Assembly (NCBI GenBank): GCA_965206975.1
Contig: OZ242253.1
Location: 558,001 to 622,000 of the forward strand
DNA: 64,000 bases
Direction: 5' to 3'
DNA from: JAAXGI01 sp965206975
GTDB lineage: Bacteria; Gemmatimonadota; Gemmatimonadetes; Longimicrobiales; Gaopeijiaceae
The notes under the pieces were generated by a model that saw only the letters and a list, made by a program, of their open reading frames with translations, had not been told where the DNA came from and did not search any database. This document shows, one piece after another, positions 44,117-53,654 of the stretch; position 1 is the stretch's first letter; the number at the start of each line of letters is the position of its first letter. The position numbers were made by a program, and so were the translations under genes.

Positions 44117-45631
44117 CTACTTCGGGCTTCGGCGAGACGGCTTCCGGAGGCGCGGGGAAACCCCGGCCGCGAGGAGAAGGACGAGGGCAAAGAGCCCGCC
44201 AAGGTCCCCGTAGCGGACGTAGAGAGTCATCACCGACGAAGTCGAGGGTATGAACCGTTCCAGGACGGCATCCTCGGGTTGCCGCCCAGCGAGCACCCGG
44301 CCGTCGGGCTGGACGGCGAGGAGTTCTCCCCCGACGGATGGCTTCAGCACGGCCATCCGAGTCTCGACAGCGCGAAGGACGAGGTGGGCCCGGTGCTGCG
44401 CGCGGGCCGCGGGTCCCAGGACGGGGAGCCCGGGGGCAAACCATCCTTCGTTCGAGGGATTCACGAGGAGGTTGGCCCCCGCTCGCCTCAGCTCTCGCAC
44501 GTCCCGGCCGAAAGCCGACTCAAAGCAGATGATGAAGCCCGCCGAGATTCCCCTTCGCAGGCGGAGGATGCCCCCGCGCGGGCCGGCCGTGAGGCCGGAA
44601 CTCTCGACACCCGGCACGAGTCGCATCTTCGCGTGAATCAGCTCCGCCGAGCCGTCCGTATCGACGAGGATCACTCCGTTTCGAAGCGGCGTCCCGCTCC
44701 CCCCCGGTGCGAGCCCCGCCCGCACCAGGGCGCCGGCCAGGACCGGAACACGAGCCTCCTCCGCCAGCGCAAGGATCCTCGCCCCCGTCCCCTCGCCCCA
44801 ACTCGCCGGGAAGGGGGCCTCGGGAAGAAAGAGCGCCTCCGGCTCGGCCGAGGCACCGGACGCTTGCCCCGTTGAGCCCGAGCGGAGCACGGAGGAGATC
44901 CGGGAAAGAGATTCGGCGGCATGTAGCTCCCGCCGCCCGGGGTCCAGGAGTTCGGCGCGGTCCATCGGGAAGGCGGCGACCCAGACGGGCGGTCCATCTT
45001 CCATCGGGAGGCTCCGCATCCGGAGAGCACCGGCGAAGGCGGGCCCGAAGAACAGGAGCGCGGCAAGGAGGTAGCGAAGGTGCCGCCGACGGCCGGGCGG
45101 CTCGAGAAAGCACCCCACGAGCGCGCCATTCACGAACCCGAGCCAGAGGGTGAGCATGCTGACGCCCCCCCACTCGGCGGCGGTAGCGAGCGCGGGAGCG
45201 GCGGCGAGGGAGAGCCCGAGTGGCGTCCACGGGATCGCGAGCGGCCCGGCGCGCGCGAGTAGGCCCTCGGCAGCCACCCACACGGCGGGGAGCGCGAGCA
45301 TGGGGGAGCGACCCGCGGCGAGGAGACGGCCCAGGGCGAGGCTTTGAAGCCCCCCCGTCAGCGTGAGGACCGCGAGGCCGAGGAGGCCGAGGAGCGCCCC
45401 GAACGGCGTCATCCCGTGGAGGGTGAAGGGCACCCAGTGGAGGGTGAGCCCGTAGAAGACGCCGGCGAACCAGAGACCGGAGCGGGTGAGCTCCCCTTGC
45501 GTCCGGAGAGGCCCGGAGAGGTACACGCCGAGGGGGACGACGGCTACGAACGCCAGGGGCCAGAGGTCGGAGGGGGGGAGGGCGAGGGCGGCGAGAGCCC
45601 CGGAGAGGGCCCCGGAACCTCGAGCGCTCAC
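44117..45631 (-). CDS. lnt: Apolipoprotein N-acyltransferase
   Basis: Adds the third acyl chain to lipoproteins at the inner membrane. N-terminal membrane helices cover residues 1-200. The nitrilase domain supplies the catalytic Glu in ALFLPEAPFPASWGEG, Lys in LIHAKMRLVPGVE and Cys in GFIICFESAFGRDVREL, followed by LLVNPSNEGWF and AVETRMAVLKPSVGGELL. A final helix ends the protein. 504 residues. It lies directly downstream of a frameshifted outer-membrane protein gene on the same strand and converges with the MATE gene. Confidence 0.94.
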   Translation of the reverse strand: MSARGSGALSGALAALALPPSDLWPLAFVAVVPLGVYLSGPLRTQGELTRSGLWFAGVFYGLTLHWVPFTLHGMTPFGALLGLLGLAVLTLTGGLQSLALGRLLAAGRSPMLALPAVWVAAEGLLARAGPLAIPWTPLGLSLAAAPALATAAEWGGVSMLTLWLGFVNGALVGCFLEPPGRRRHLRYLLAALLFFGPAFAGALRMRSLPMEDGPPVWVAAFPMDRAELLDPGRRELHAAESLSRISSVLRSGSTGQASGASAEPEALFLPEAPFPASWGEGTGARILALAEEARVPVLAGALVRAGLAPGGSGTPLRNGVILVDTDGSAELIHAKMRLVPGVESSGLTAGPRGGILRLRRGISAGFIICFESAFGRDVRELRRAGANLLVNPSNEGWFAPGLPVLGPAARAQHRAHLVLRAVETRMAVLKPSVGGELLAVQPDGRVLAGRQPEDAVLERFIPSTSSVMTLYVRYGDLGGLFALVLLLAAGVSPRLRKPSRRSPK

Positions 45632-45640
45632 CCTCGCCCT

Positions 45641-46332
45641 CTACGGTCCGAAGAGGAACTCCGCACCCAGGCGCAGCTGCAGGTAGGTCAGGTCCTCCAG
45701 GATCTCGTAGCGCGCCTCCCCAACGATTCTAAGGAGCCGGTGGAGTGGAAGCTCGATCCCGGTATGGAGGTTCACGCCCGCCCGAACGGAGTCGAGGAGG
45801 TCGTCGAGGATGGTGTCGTCGACCGCGGCCCCGCTCCCCCGGAGTACGTGTGCGCTCACACCCGTCCCGGCGTAGCCGAGGATCCCGACCGGCCCCTGCC
45901 AGAGGTAGTGAAGGTCCCCGTGCAATGCCACATCCGACCACGTGATCTCGCCAAGCGCCACGTCCGACCGCGTGCCGGTCTCGGCCGCAATCAGCTCCTC
46001 GAGCCGCCCCTCGAGCTCGCTGACCTCGCTTCGCACGAGCTCGGATGACCAGTGCGTCGCGCCGAGTGTACCGCGTACGCTCGGCCCCAGGAGCCCGAGA
46101 TTCACCCGGCCCCCGATCGAGCGCGCGGAATTGACGCGGAGGAGTCGATGTAGCCCCCATCGACCATGAGCCCTTCGAAGGAGAGGTTCTCGTAGTCGTA
46201 GTCGGCGAGCTCCTGCGAGGTGGCCGGGACGGGGGCAAGCGAGAGGAGAGCGAGTGCGGCACCGAGGAACAAGGCGCCCTGCGCCGGCCATCCCCTGCGG
46301 ATGCCGCGGCATCGACCTCGACTCGTAGGCAT
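45641..46332 (-). pseudogene. Secreted outer-membrane beta-barrel-like protein, frameshifted
   Basis: The ATG at 46332 overlaps the hemL stop (TGATG) and opens a signal peptide (GALFLGAALALLSLAPVPATSQ), then ADYDYENLSFEGLMVDGGYI. The frame is lost near 46135-46150. The continuation is in another frame: RVNSARSIGGRVNLGLLGP, then ELEGRLEELIAAETGTRSD and LTYLQLRLGAEFLFGP to a stop at 45641. Joined, it gives a ~225-residue exported protein with alternating strand-like segments, similar to small outer-membrane proteins I associate with Gemmatimonadota. A one-base deletion or a sequencing error explains the break. Confidence 0.6.
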
Positions 46333-47645
46333 CAGACCACTCCCGCCGCCTGCAGGGCGGCCTCGAGTGTGAGATCGAGCTCGTCTTCCCCGTGGAGGAC
46401 CGAGAGGAATCCGGCCTCGAAGGCGGAGGGCGCGAGGAACACCCCGCGGGCGAGCATCTCCCGGTGAAAGCGGGCGAAGCGACCCGTCGCCGCCTCTCCC
46501 GCGGCCTCGAAGGACGAGACAGGCCCCGGGTGGAAGAAGATCCCCCACATCGACCCCACTGCGACTCCCGAGGCGGCGATCCCGGCCACGCCGAGCGCCT
46601 CCGTGATCCCATCGACCAGGCGCTTCCCGTAGCCCTCCAGGCGATGGAAGGGGTCGTTCTCCTCGAGCCAGGCGAGCTGTGCATTCCCCGCGGCCGTGGC
46701 CAGCGGGTTCCCCGAGAGCGTCCCTGCCTGGTACACGGGCCCAGCGGGAGCAACCTCGGACATGATCCCGGCCCGGCCCCCGAAGGCGCCGACAGGAAGA
46801 CCGCCCCCGATAACCTTGCCCAGGACCGTTAGGTCCGGTGTCACCCCGTACCGGCCCTGTGCGCCGCCCAGCCCCACGCGAAATCCCGTCATCACCTCGT
46901 CGAAGACGAGGAGCGCCCCGTGCCGGGTCGTGAGCGCCCTCAGCCCCTCGAGGAACCCGGGGACCGGGGGGATAAGCCCGGCGTTCCCCATGACCGGTTC
47001 GAGGAACACGGCAGCGAGCGAGTCACCCTGGCCCCGGAATACCTCCTCGGCGGCCTCCAGATCGTTGAAGCGGAGGAGGATCGTTGTCTCCACCGACTCC
47101 CTCGGCACCCCCGGAGAGTTCGGGAGTCCGAGCGTCGCGACGCCGCTCCCGGCAGCGACGAGAAAGGGATCCGCGTGGCCATGATAGCACCCGGTGAACT
47201 TGATGAATCGCGTCCGGCCGGTGAAGGCCCGGGCCACCCGGAGCGCGCTCATCGTCGCCTCCGTCCCCGAGTTCACGAGCCGCACCATCTCGATCCCGGG
47301 AACAAGTCGCACAAGCCGCTCGGCGAGCTCCACCTCCGCCTCGGTAGGCACGCCGTAGCTCGTTCCCTTCCGCAGCTGCTCCTCGAGCGCCCGGGTCACG
47401 ACGGGGTGCGCGTGACCGAGGATCAGGGGACCCCACGAGAGGACGTAGTCGAGGTAGCGCCGTCCCTCGGTGTCGACGAGGTACGCTCCCTCCCCGCGCT
47501 CGACGAAGAAGGGTTCACCGTCGACGGAGCGAAAGGAGCGGACGGGAGAATTGACGCCCCCGGGGATCGCGGACCGCGCACGCCTCCAGATCTCCTCCCA
47601 CGCCGGGCCGCCTCGCACGGGACCCCTCCCCTCGGCCGCGCTCAA
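46332..47645 (-). CDS. hemL: Glutamate-1-semialdehyde 2,1-aminomutase
   Basis: PLP enzyme producing 5-aminolevulinate for tetrapyrroles by the C5 pathway. Canonical blocks include IPGGVNSPVRSF, YLDYVLSWGPLILGHAHP, VNSGTEATMSALRVARAFTGR, KFTGCYHGHADPFLVAAGSG, LLVFDEVMTGFRVG and the PLP lysine in LTVLGKVIGGGLPVGAFGG near residue 272. 437 residues. The start is TTG at 47645 in a TTGA overlap with rimO. Its stop overlaps the downstream gene start. Confidence 0.96.
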   Translation of the reverse strand: MSAAEGRGPVRGGPAWEEIWRRARSAIPGGVNSPVRSFRSVDGEPFFVERGEGAYLVDTEGRRYLDYVLSWGPLILGHAHPVVTRALEEQLRKGTSYGVPTEAEVELAERLVRLVPGIEMVRLVNSGTEATMSALRVARAFTGRTRFIKFTGCYHGHADPFLVAAGSGVATLGLPNSPGVPRESVETTILLRFNDLEAAEEVFRGQGDSLAAVFLEPVMGNAGLIPPVPGFLEGLRALTTRHGALLVFDEVMTGFRVGLGGAQGRYGVTPDLTVLGKVIGGGLPVGAFGGRAGIMSEVAPAGPVYQAGTLSGNPLATAAGNAQLAWLEENDPFHRLEGYGKRLVDGITEALGVAGIAASGVAVGSMWGIFFHPGPVSSFEAAGEAATGRFARFHREMLARGVFLAPSAFEAGFLSVLHGEDELDLTLEAALQAAGVV

Positions 47646-49147
47646 CCGGCACCGGGGGCGGCAAGCCGCGCGATCAGGTCGTAGTCGAGCGCGTCGACGA
47701 TCTCCACCTCAACGAAGTCACCCGACTCGGCCGGGCTTTCGCCCGACACACGGGTGAACCCGTCCACCTCGACCGCCTGCGCGCGGGTCCGTCCCTCAAG
47801 CGTCCACTCGCCCTCGCCCGGGCTACGCCGGTCTACGAGAAGGGTCTCCCTCCGGCCCACGAGCGCCTCGTTCGACTCGAAGGAGATCGTTCGCTGGAGC
47901 TCCATCAGCCTCTCGAGCCGTTCGCGCTTCTCGTCCTCCGGGAGGTGTCCCGGCATCCCGGCGGCGGGCGTTCCCTCCTCGAGGGAGTACGCAAAGGCGC
48001 CGAGCCGTTCGAAGCGGATCTCTTCGATGAGCCCGAGCATCTCCTCGAATTCCTCCTCCGTCTCGCCGGGAAATCCGACGATCACCGTGGTGCGAAGGAC
48101 CAAGTGGGGGATCGCCGAGCGGAGCCGACTCACACGTTCCCGAATCGTCTCCTGCCGCTCCGGGCGTCGCATCCGCCGGAGCATCGTGTCCGCACCGTGC
48201 TGGATCGGCATGTCGAGGTAGGGGAGGATCCGTTCCTCCCGGGCGAGGAGCGCCACGATCTCGGGCGTGATCCCCGAGGGGTACATGTAGAAGAGGCGGA
48301 ACCACGGGATCGCCGTATCTTCGAGGAGCGCACGCAGGAGATCGGGGAGGAGGGGCGTGTGGGCAGGCACCCCACCGGGCCCGGCCTCCCGAACGGCGTT
48401 CCGGCGAAGGTCACGGCCGTACCAGGTCGTGTCCTGCGAGACGATGTTCAGCTCCCGAACCCCTTGCCGCTCGAGCTCGCAGGCCTCCCGTACGAGCTCG
48501 TCGACGGACGCCGAGCGGTGGAGTCCGCGCATGTCGGGGATCGAGCAGAATGCGCAGGTATGGTCGCATCCTTCGGAGATCTTCAAGTGCGCGGTGTGCG
48601 GCGTGTCGGTCGAGAGGAGGCGTAGCGGCCGCTCCATGTTCGGGGTCGCGGGCGGCTCTCCCGGGAGGAGGCCCCGCTCCCGGAGCCTCGGGATGAGGGT
48701 GTGCATCTCCGTGAGCCCGAGGAAGATGTCCACCTCGGGGATCTCGCTCGCGAGCTCCCGCTCGTACCGCTCAATCATGCACCCCACCGCCGCGACCGCC
48801 GCGACGCGGCCCTCTTCCTTCATCGCGCACGCCTCGAGGATCGTCTCGATCGACTCCTCCTTCGCCGCTTGGATGAAGCCACAGGTGTTGATGACGACGA
48901 GATCCACCCCTTCGAGTTCTCGCGAGATACGGGCGCCCTGGGCGGCGAGCACCGCCATGATCCGCTCGGAATCCACGGTATTCTTGTCACACCCGAGCGT
49001 GAGGACACCGATCCTCGGCGGCTCCCGGGGCCCCACCCACCTGCGCTCCTCGCCCGCCGGGGAAGAAGCGAGCCCCACGCCCGACGCACCGGAAGTGGCC
49101 GAGACGGGGAAGACCGGGAGCTCACGGGTCCGCCCGCGACCGCTCAT
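47642..49147 (-). CDS. rimO: Ribosomal protein S12 methylthiotransferase RimO
   Basis: Radical SAM enzyme that methylthiolates an aspartate of S12. The auxiliary cluster cysteines are in LTLGCDKNTVDSERIM, INTCGFIQAAKEESIE and AVGCMIERY. The SAM cluster is SEGCDHTCAFCSIPDMRG near residue 200, and a C-terminal TRAM domain ends the protein. DKN after the first Cys, rather than the MiaB-type motif, marks RimO. 501 residues including a ~45-residue N-terminal extension. ATG at 49147 overlaps the lolA stop (ATGA) and its stop overlaps hemL. Confidence 0.95.
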   Translation of the reverse strand: MSGRGRTRELPVFPVSATSGASGVGLASSPAGEERRWVGPREPPRIGVLTLGCDKNTVDSERIMAVLAAQGARISRELEGVDLVVINTCGFIQAAKEESIETILEACAMKEEGRVAAVAAVGCMIERYERELASEIPEVDIFLGLTEMHTLIPRLRERGLLPGEPPATPNMERPLRLLSTDTPHTAHLKISEGCDHTCAFCSIPDMRGLHRSASVDELVREACELERQGVRELNIVSQDTTWYGRDLRRNAVREAGPGGVPAHTPLLPDLLRALLEDTAIPWFRLFYMYPSGITPEIVALLAREERILPYLDMPIQHGADTMLRRMRRPERQETIRERVSRLRSAIPHLVLRTTVIVGFPGETEEEFEEMLGLIEEIRFERLGAFAYSLEEGTPAAGMPGHLPEDEKRERLERLMELQRTISFESNEALVGRRETLLVDRRSPGEGEWTLEGRTRAQAVEVDGFTRVSGESPAESGDFVEVEIVDALDYDLIARLAAPGAG

Positions 49148-49809
49148 CGGGTGATCACCTGCACCCCGGGGGACGGCTCAAAGCGGAACCACTCCGCGCC
49201 AAGCACCGGGTCCGGCCGCAGGTTCGAGAGACGAAGCGTCCGGATGGACTCGGACTCCTCGAGGACCACGAGCCGCCGAACCAAGTCGTCCTGCGCCCCG
49301 ATCCAGAGGCGCGCATGCAGGTAGGGGGAGGGGACCATGGGGCGGAGGCTCAGGATATGCATCGACTGGCCGTCGATCTCGTCCCCTCCCTCGAGGGTCG
49401 CGGCGTAGCGCTCTCCGGGCTCCGAGAGAAACTCCCGGTGCAGGTCGAACCTCCCGTCCGCTCCCGCGAGCGGCGTCCGGAAGACCTGACCCGGATCCGT
49501 GCTCGGGAAGTAGACCCAAAGATCGACCCCGTCTGCGACGACCCGGTCCCCGGCCGGGTCGAGGAAGCGCATCTCGAAGCGGTCGGGGCCTTCCTGGCAG
49601 AGCTCGCCGCGGCTCTCCTTGACCTGGCGGAGGAGCGTCACATCGATCGCCTGCTCGAAGTTCGCACAAAGGCCCGAGAGGGCGGCAAATCGACCGGCCG
49701 CCCTCTCCATGAGGGAGACGGCATCTTGGCCCAAGACCGCCTCCGGCTTCCCAGTGAGTGCGAGGAAGAGGCCGGCCGTGAGCCACACGTAGCGCGCCAC
49801 TTCGTCCAT
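49144..49809 (-). CDS. LolA-like outer membrane lipoprotein carrier
   Basis: A 221-residue exported protein: signal peptide VARYVWLTAGLFLALTG ... AVLGQ, then a mature part with the LolA pattern LSGLCANFEQAIDVTLLRQVKESRGELCQEGPDRFEMRFLDP, DLWVYFPSTDPGQVFRTPL, and a C-terminal half of beta strands. LolA ferries lipoproteins from LolCDE to the outer membrane. No lolB is seen, as expected outside the Beta/Gammaproteobacteria. It is coupled to rimO and divergent from the FKBP gene. Confidence 0.85.
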   Translation of the reverse strand: MDEVARYVWLTAGLFLALTGKPEAVLGQDAVSLMERAAGRFAALSGLCANFEQAIDVTLLRQVKESRGELCQEGPDRFEMRFLDPAGDRVVADGVDLWVYFPSTDPGQVFRTPLAGADGRFDLHREFLSEPGERYAATLEGGDEIDGQSMHILSLRPMVPSPYLHARLWIGAQDDLVRRLVVLEESESIRTLRLSNLRPDPVLGAEWFRFEPSPGVQVITR

Positions 49810-49898
49810 GATGCCTCGCTCTACCCGCTCGCCCCAGGAAACGTTCAGGGAGGCGGGCGACAGAGAACTCTCCCCTGCGCCCCGGGGTAGGCGCGGGC

Positions 49899-50414
49899 AT
49901 GTCTCGACGCCTGAGGCGCTGGCCCGCCCTCATCGCTCTATCGATCTCCGCGTGCGGCAGCCCCACACCCTGCCCGCCGATCGACGCATCGGACGGGCGC
50001 GGCGTAGGCGTCCCTGCGGGCTCCGTGGACCCCAGGGGCGTCGAATTCGCACCCGAACTTGACGTGGATCTAGACCGGAGCTCGGTCCTCCTCGAAGGCC
50101 TCTACTGCCTAGACGAGGCAACCGGGCACGGGGAGGAAGCAGCCCCCGGGGCCACCCTCACCGTCCACTACACCGGCTACATGGCGGACGGCACGATCTT
50201 CGACACGAGCCGGGAGAGGGACCCGTTCGATGTACTCCTGGGAGCCGGACAGGTAATCCCGGGGTGGGAGCTTGGCCTCGTCGGGATGCGGGTCGGGGGG
50301 CGGCGGCAACTCGTGATCCCGCCCCATCTCGCGTACGGGAACCAGGGGGCCGGCGGAGTGATCCCCCCGAGCGCCGTTCTCGTTTTCGACGTCGAGCTTG
50401 TGGAGATGGACTAG
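49899..50414 (+). CDS. FKBP-type peptidyl-prolyl isomerase lipoprotein
   Basis: A 171-residue lipoprotein isomerase. The N-terminus has RRLRRWPALIALSISAC, with a lipobox ending ISAC before the lipidated cysteine near residue 19. After a ~50-residue linker comes a single FKBP domain with GATLTVHYTGYMADGTIFDTS, DVLLGAGQVIPGWELGLVGMRVG, RRQLVIPPHLAYGNQGAGG and IPPSAVLVFDVELVEM. It would fold proteins in the periplasm while anchored to a membrane. It interrupts an otherwise minus-strand region, divergent from lolA-like and convergent with ftsK. Confidence 0.93.
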   Translation: MSRRLRRWPALIALSISACGSPTPCPPIDASDGRGVGVPAGSVDPRGVEFAPELDVDLDRSSVLLEGLYCLDEATGHGEEAAPGATLTVHYTGYMADGTIFDTSRERDPFDVLLGAGQVIPGWELGLVGMRVGGRRQLVIPPHLAYGNQGAGGVIPPSAVLVFDVELVEMD

Positions 50415-50423
50415 GTCGCGAGC

Positions 50424-50443
50424 CTGGGAGATCGCGCTCCCAG
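50424..50443. terminator. Hairpin between convergent FKBP and ftsK genes
   Basis: CTGGGAG and CTCCCAG form a perfect 7-bp stem with an ATCGCG loop, 10 bases after the FKBP stop. No U-tract follows on either strand. Confidence 0.35.
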
Positions 50444-50600
50444 AGCCTGCATCAGGCCAACGACAGGGCAGCCGCGAGGGGCAACGTCGACCCAGGAGCT
50501 CCGGTCTCCCCCGCCTCGCTGTCACGGACACGGACGCTACGGGCCCCGGGAGCCTCTTCGGAGGGGAGGCGGGGGGGCTCCCCACGGCCCCTCTCCCGGC

Positions 50601-52892
50601 TCACCCATCCGCCTGGGAGCCTGACATCATCCGGTCAAGCTGAGCCAGGCCCATCGTCACCTCCCGCGGCTTTGAGCCGTCCGGCGGACCGAGAACGCCG
50701 GCATCGTGGAGTTGATCCACGATTCTCGCCGCCCTCCCATACCCGATCCTGAGCCGCCGCTGGAGGAGGGAAGTCGAGCCCTGGCCAGTCTGGATACAGA
50801 CCTCGGCAGCCTCCCGGAAGAGCTCGTCCCAGTCCCCCTCGAAGCTGTCCTCCTCCCCGGATTCTTCCTCTTCCCGGGCCCGCACGAGCTCGAGGATATC
50901 GTCTTCCGGCCCGGACACGGGGAGTGACTCTCCATCGAGGACTCGCCCTTCCCTCGCCTCCCGGTACCAGTCGATGAGCCGGCTGGTCTCCTCGGTCGAG
51001 ATAAAGGCTCCCTGCATCCGGATCGGCACGCTCTGGCCCGGTGGGAGGAAGAGCATGTCGCCGTTTCCGAGGAGCGCGTCGGCCCCGTTCTGGTCCAGGA
51101 TAGTCCTCGAGTCCGTCTTCGACGCAACGCGAAACGCGATCCGGCAGGGGAAGTTCGCCTTGATGAGTCCGGTGATCACGTTCACGGAGGGACGCTGCGT
51201 GGCGACGAGGAGGTGAAGCCCGATCGCCCGGGCCTTCTGGGCGAGTTGGGTCAGCGGTTTCTCAACCTCGCTCTGGACACTCATCATGAGGTCCGCGAGC
51301 TCGTCCACCACGAGCACGACGGAGGGGAGGATCCCCTCACGGTAGAGCCAACGGTCCGGATCGCCCTCCGGGCCCCCCGGTTCGACGCGGCGGAGCGGCT
51401 GGGCTTCACGCACACGGAGATTGAACTCCCCGATCGAGCGGACGCCGTTCTCGGAGAGGAGGGCGTAGCGCCGCTCCATCTCGATCATTGCCCACTTGAG
51501 GATCCCCGCGGCCTCCTTCGGCTCCGTGACCACGGGGTGACGGAGGTGAGGGAGATCCCCGTACGTGCTGAGCTCCACCATCTTCGGGTCGACGAGGAGG
51601 AGCCGGAGCGTCTCCGGGGTGTGCCGGTAGACGAGTGACGTGATGATGGTATTCAGACACACGGACTTGCCCGAGCCGGTGGCCCCCGCGATCAGGCAGT
51701 GCGGCATCTTCGCGAGATCCGCAACGTACGATGCCCCGTGCAGGTCCTTTCCAAGCGCAAGCGGGAGCTCTGCACGTGAGTCGCGAAAGGTACCGCTCTC
51801 GATTATCTCCCTGACCTGGACCGTCGTAGGGACCGGATTCGGGATCTCCACCCCGACGGCCCCCTTCCCGGGAATCGGCGCCACGATCCTGACCGTCCGG
51901 GCCCGCATCGCGAGCGCCAGGTCCCGGTCGAGGTTGACGATGCGATTCACCTTGACGCCAGGCGCGGGAACCACTTCGAACTGCGTAACCACCGGGCCCG
52001 TCGTGCGGCCAACGAGCTCGCCCTCCACGTTGAAGGTCCGGAGCTTCTCGACGAGAACCTGGCCCAGGGCATCGAGCTCGCGCTCCATCTCCGCCAGGTG
52101 CTTGCCCTTCCCCGGCGTCAGAAGCTCGATCGGGGGTAGCACAGATGATCCCTCAGGCACCCCCGCGTCGCCGTCGCCCGGAGTGGCAGCACTCCTCGCG
52201 TCCCGAGCTTCCTCCGCCGGTGCTGCGGAGAGATCGCGGCCGGACACCGGGTCAGGGACCGGGGGGAGTGGCGGCGGAAGCGGGGACGGGAGCTCGTCCA
52301 AGGGTGGCTCCCGGGGAGGGGCGGCATCGTCGTCCCCGCTTTCGGGCAGCTCGGCCGCGCGCGCGGCGAGCCGCCCCCAGCCAGCGGCAGCGCATCGCCC
52401 GAGCGCACTCGCGAGGCGCCGCACGGGCGCGATCCCGGCAGTGGCGAGCCAGAGGAGAACGAAGAGGATGAGGAGGATGAAGAACGCCCCGAAGGAGCCC
52501 GCCGCCCGCACGAGGGGCCGGCCAAGCATTCCCCCGATCCAGCCGGCGCCCGTCCCGTCCGCAAGTGTGATGTGGGTGAGGACCGGGACCAAGAAGACGA
52601 GACCACCCGCGAAGGCGGCGACGCGCGCCCAGCGCTCCCGCTCGAACCAGCCCCCGAGGTAAACCCCGGTCAGCCCGATGAGGACAGGGAGGAGCCACGC
52701 GGCGAACCCCAGCACGAAGGTCGTCCCCCTCCGTATCAGCTCCCCCATGGGACCCATCACGTTGCCGGACGGGAACCACTCGGAGGCGGTGGGACCGAGC
52801 GAAGCGGCCGGCATGAGCGCGAGGAGTACTAGGAGTCCGAGGCCGAGGAGCCCTACCCCGGTGATTTCTCGCCTCTGCTCGGGCTTAAGCAT
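50601..52892 (-). CDS. ftsK: DNA translocase FtsK/SpoIIIE
   Basis: Septum-anchored DNA pump for chromosome dimer resolution. About four N-terminal membrane helices (residues 10-165) are followed by a Pro/Asp/Glu-rich linker of ~100 residues, the motor with VEIPNPVPTTVQVREI, Walker A LIAGATGSGKSVCLN near 405, LLLVDPKMVELS and Walker B VVLVVDELADLMM near 525, and a C-terminal gamma winged helix (STSLLQRRLRIGYGRAARIVDQL). 763 residues. It is convergent with the FKBP gene, and comB lies upstream on the same strand. Confidence 0.95.
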   Translation of the reverse strand: MLKPEQRREITGVGLLGLGLLVLLALMPAASLGPTASEWFPSGNVMGPMGELIRRGTTFVLGFAAWLLPVLIGLTGVYLGGWFERERWARVAAFAGGLVFLVPVLTHITLADGTGAGWIGGMLGRPLVRAAGSFGAFFILLILFVLLWLATAGIAPVRRLASALGRCAAAGWGRLAARAAELPESGDDDAAPPREPPLDELPSPLPPPLPPVPDPVSGRDLSAAPAEEARDARSAATPGDGDAGVPEGSSVLPPIELLTPGKGKHLAEMERELDALGQVLVEKLRTFNVEGELVGRTTGPVVTQFEVVPAPGVKVNRIVNLDRDLALAMRARTVRIVAPIPGKGAVGVEIPNPVPTTVQVREIIESGTFRDSRAELPLALGKDLHGASYVADLAKMPHCLIAGATGSGKSVCLNTIITSLVYRHTPETLRLLLVDPKMVELSTYGDLPHLRHPVVTEPKEAAGILKWAMIEMERRYALLSENGVRSIGEFNLRVREAQPLRRVEPGGPEGDPDRWLYREGILPSVVLVVDELADLMMSVQSEVEKPLTQLAQKARAIGLHLLVATQRPSVNVITGLIKANFPCRIAFRVASKTDSRTILDQNGADALLGNGDMLFLPPGQSVPIRMQGAFISTEETSRLIDWYREAREGRVLDGESLPVSGPEDDILELVRAREEEESGEEDSFEGDWDELFREAAEVCIQTGQGSTSLLQRRLRIGYGRAARIVDQLHDAGVLGPPDGSKPREVTMGLAQLDRMMSGSQADG

Positions 52893-52934
52893 CTCAGATC
52901 ACCGGAGTGAGAGCGGTGGATACAGCCACGCCCC

Positions 52935-53654
52935 CTACCTGGGAATGCAGATCGCCCGGTGGTTCATCTCGGGGACAATGGCATGGCGGTCGATCTCGGC
53001 ACACAGGTCAAGATCGGCCTCAAGGCCAACGTTGGCCAGCGCCGCCCCCGACGCCGTCCGCTGGAGGAGTGCGGGCGTCACCTCCTGGCACCCGGCGAGT
53101 GTCGAAGCCGCCCGGGATGCATCATCGAGAGTGGCCTCCTCCCCGAGGGTCTCGGTCAGCCGCTTGATGATCATCCCCGCGCAGAGCGTGTCATCGAACG
53201 CGAATCGATCCTCCTTCCCGGCACAGATGAGGACGACGCGGCCGGAGTCGCCCGCGGCGCGGCTCACGGCGGAGAGGTTCGTCAGGGAGGCAATCAGGAC
53301 CCGATCTGCATGCTCGGCCGCCATGAGCGCCCGCGTCCCGTTCGTCGTGGTCATCACGAGCCTCGTTCCCCCGACGCTCTCCCGGGTGAACTCGAGAGGC
53401 GAGTTCCCTAGGTCGAATCCCTCGATCTTGAGCCCGTGGCGCTCGCCGCAGAGGAGGGAGTCGTCCCGACCGAGCGACTTGGCGAGGCGAACCGCCTCTT
53501 CGCTCGAGGTTGCGGGATACACGGCGCTCGCCCCCGCCGCGAGCGCTTCCAGGATCGTGGAGGTCGCGCGGATCACATCGATCACGACCGCGGTCGCGCC
53601 GGCGACGCAGGCGGGGTCGAATTTCCCGACGGTAAAATAGCTCTCGATCTTCAT
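52935..53654 (-). CDS. comB: ComB-like 2-phosphosulfolactate phosphatase
   Basis: A 239-residue protein of the ComB family, which in methanogens removes phosphate from 2-phosphosulfolactate during coenzyme M synthesis. Bacterial members are common but mostly untested. Visible blocks are TAVVIDVIRATSTILEALAAGASAV near residue 20, LGNSPLEFTRE, VMTTTNGTRALMAAE, LICAGKEDRFAFDDTLCAGMI and DLCAEIDRHAIVPEM. No comA or comC is nearby. The ATG at 53654 overlaps the accC stop (ATGA), so it is translated with the fatty-acid genes. Confidence 0.85.
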   Translation of the reverse strand: MKIESYFTVGKFDPACVAGATAVVIDVIRATSTILEALAAGASAVYPATSSEEAVRLAKSLGRDDSLLCGERHGLKIEGFDLGNSPLEFTRESVGGTRLVMTTTNGTRALMAAEHADRVLIASLTNLSAVSRAAGDSGRVVLICAGKEDRFAFDDTLCAGMIIKRLTETLGEEATLDDASRAASTLAGCQEVTPALLQRTASGAALANVGLEADLDLCAEIDRHAIVPEMNHRAICIPR

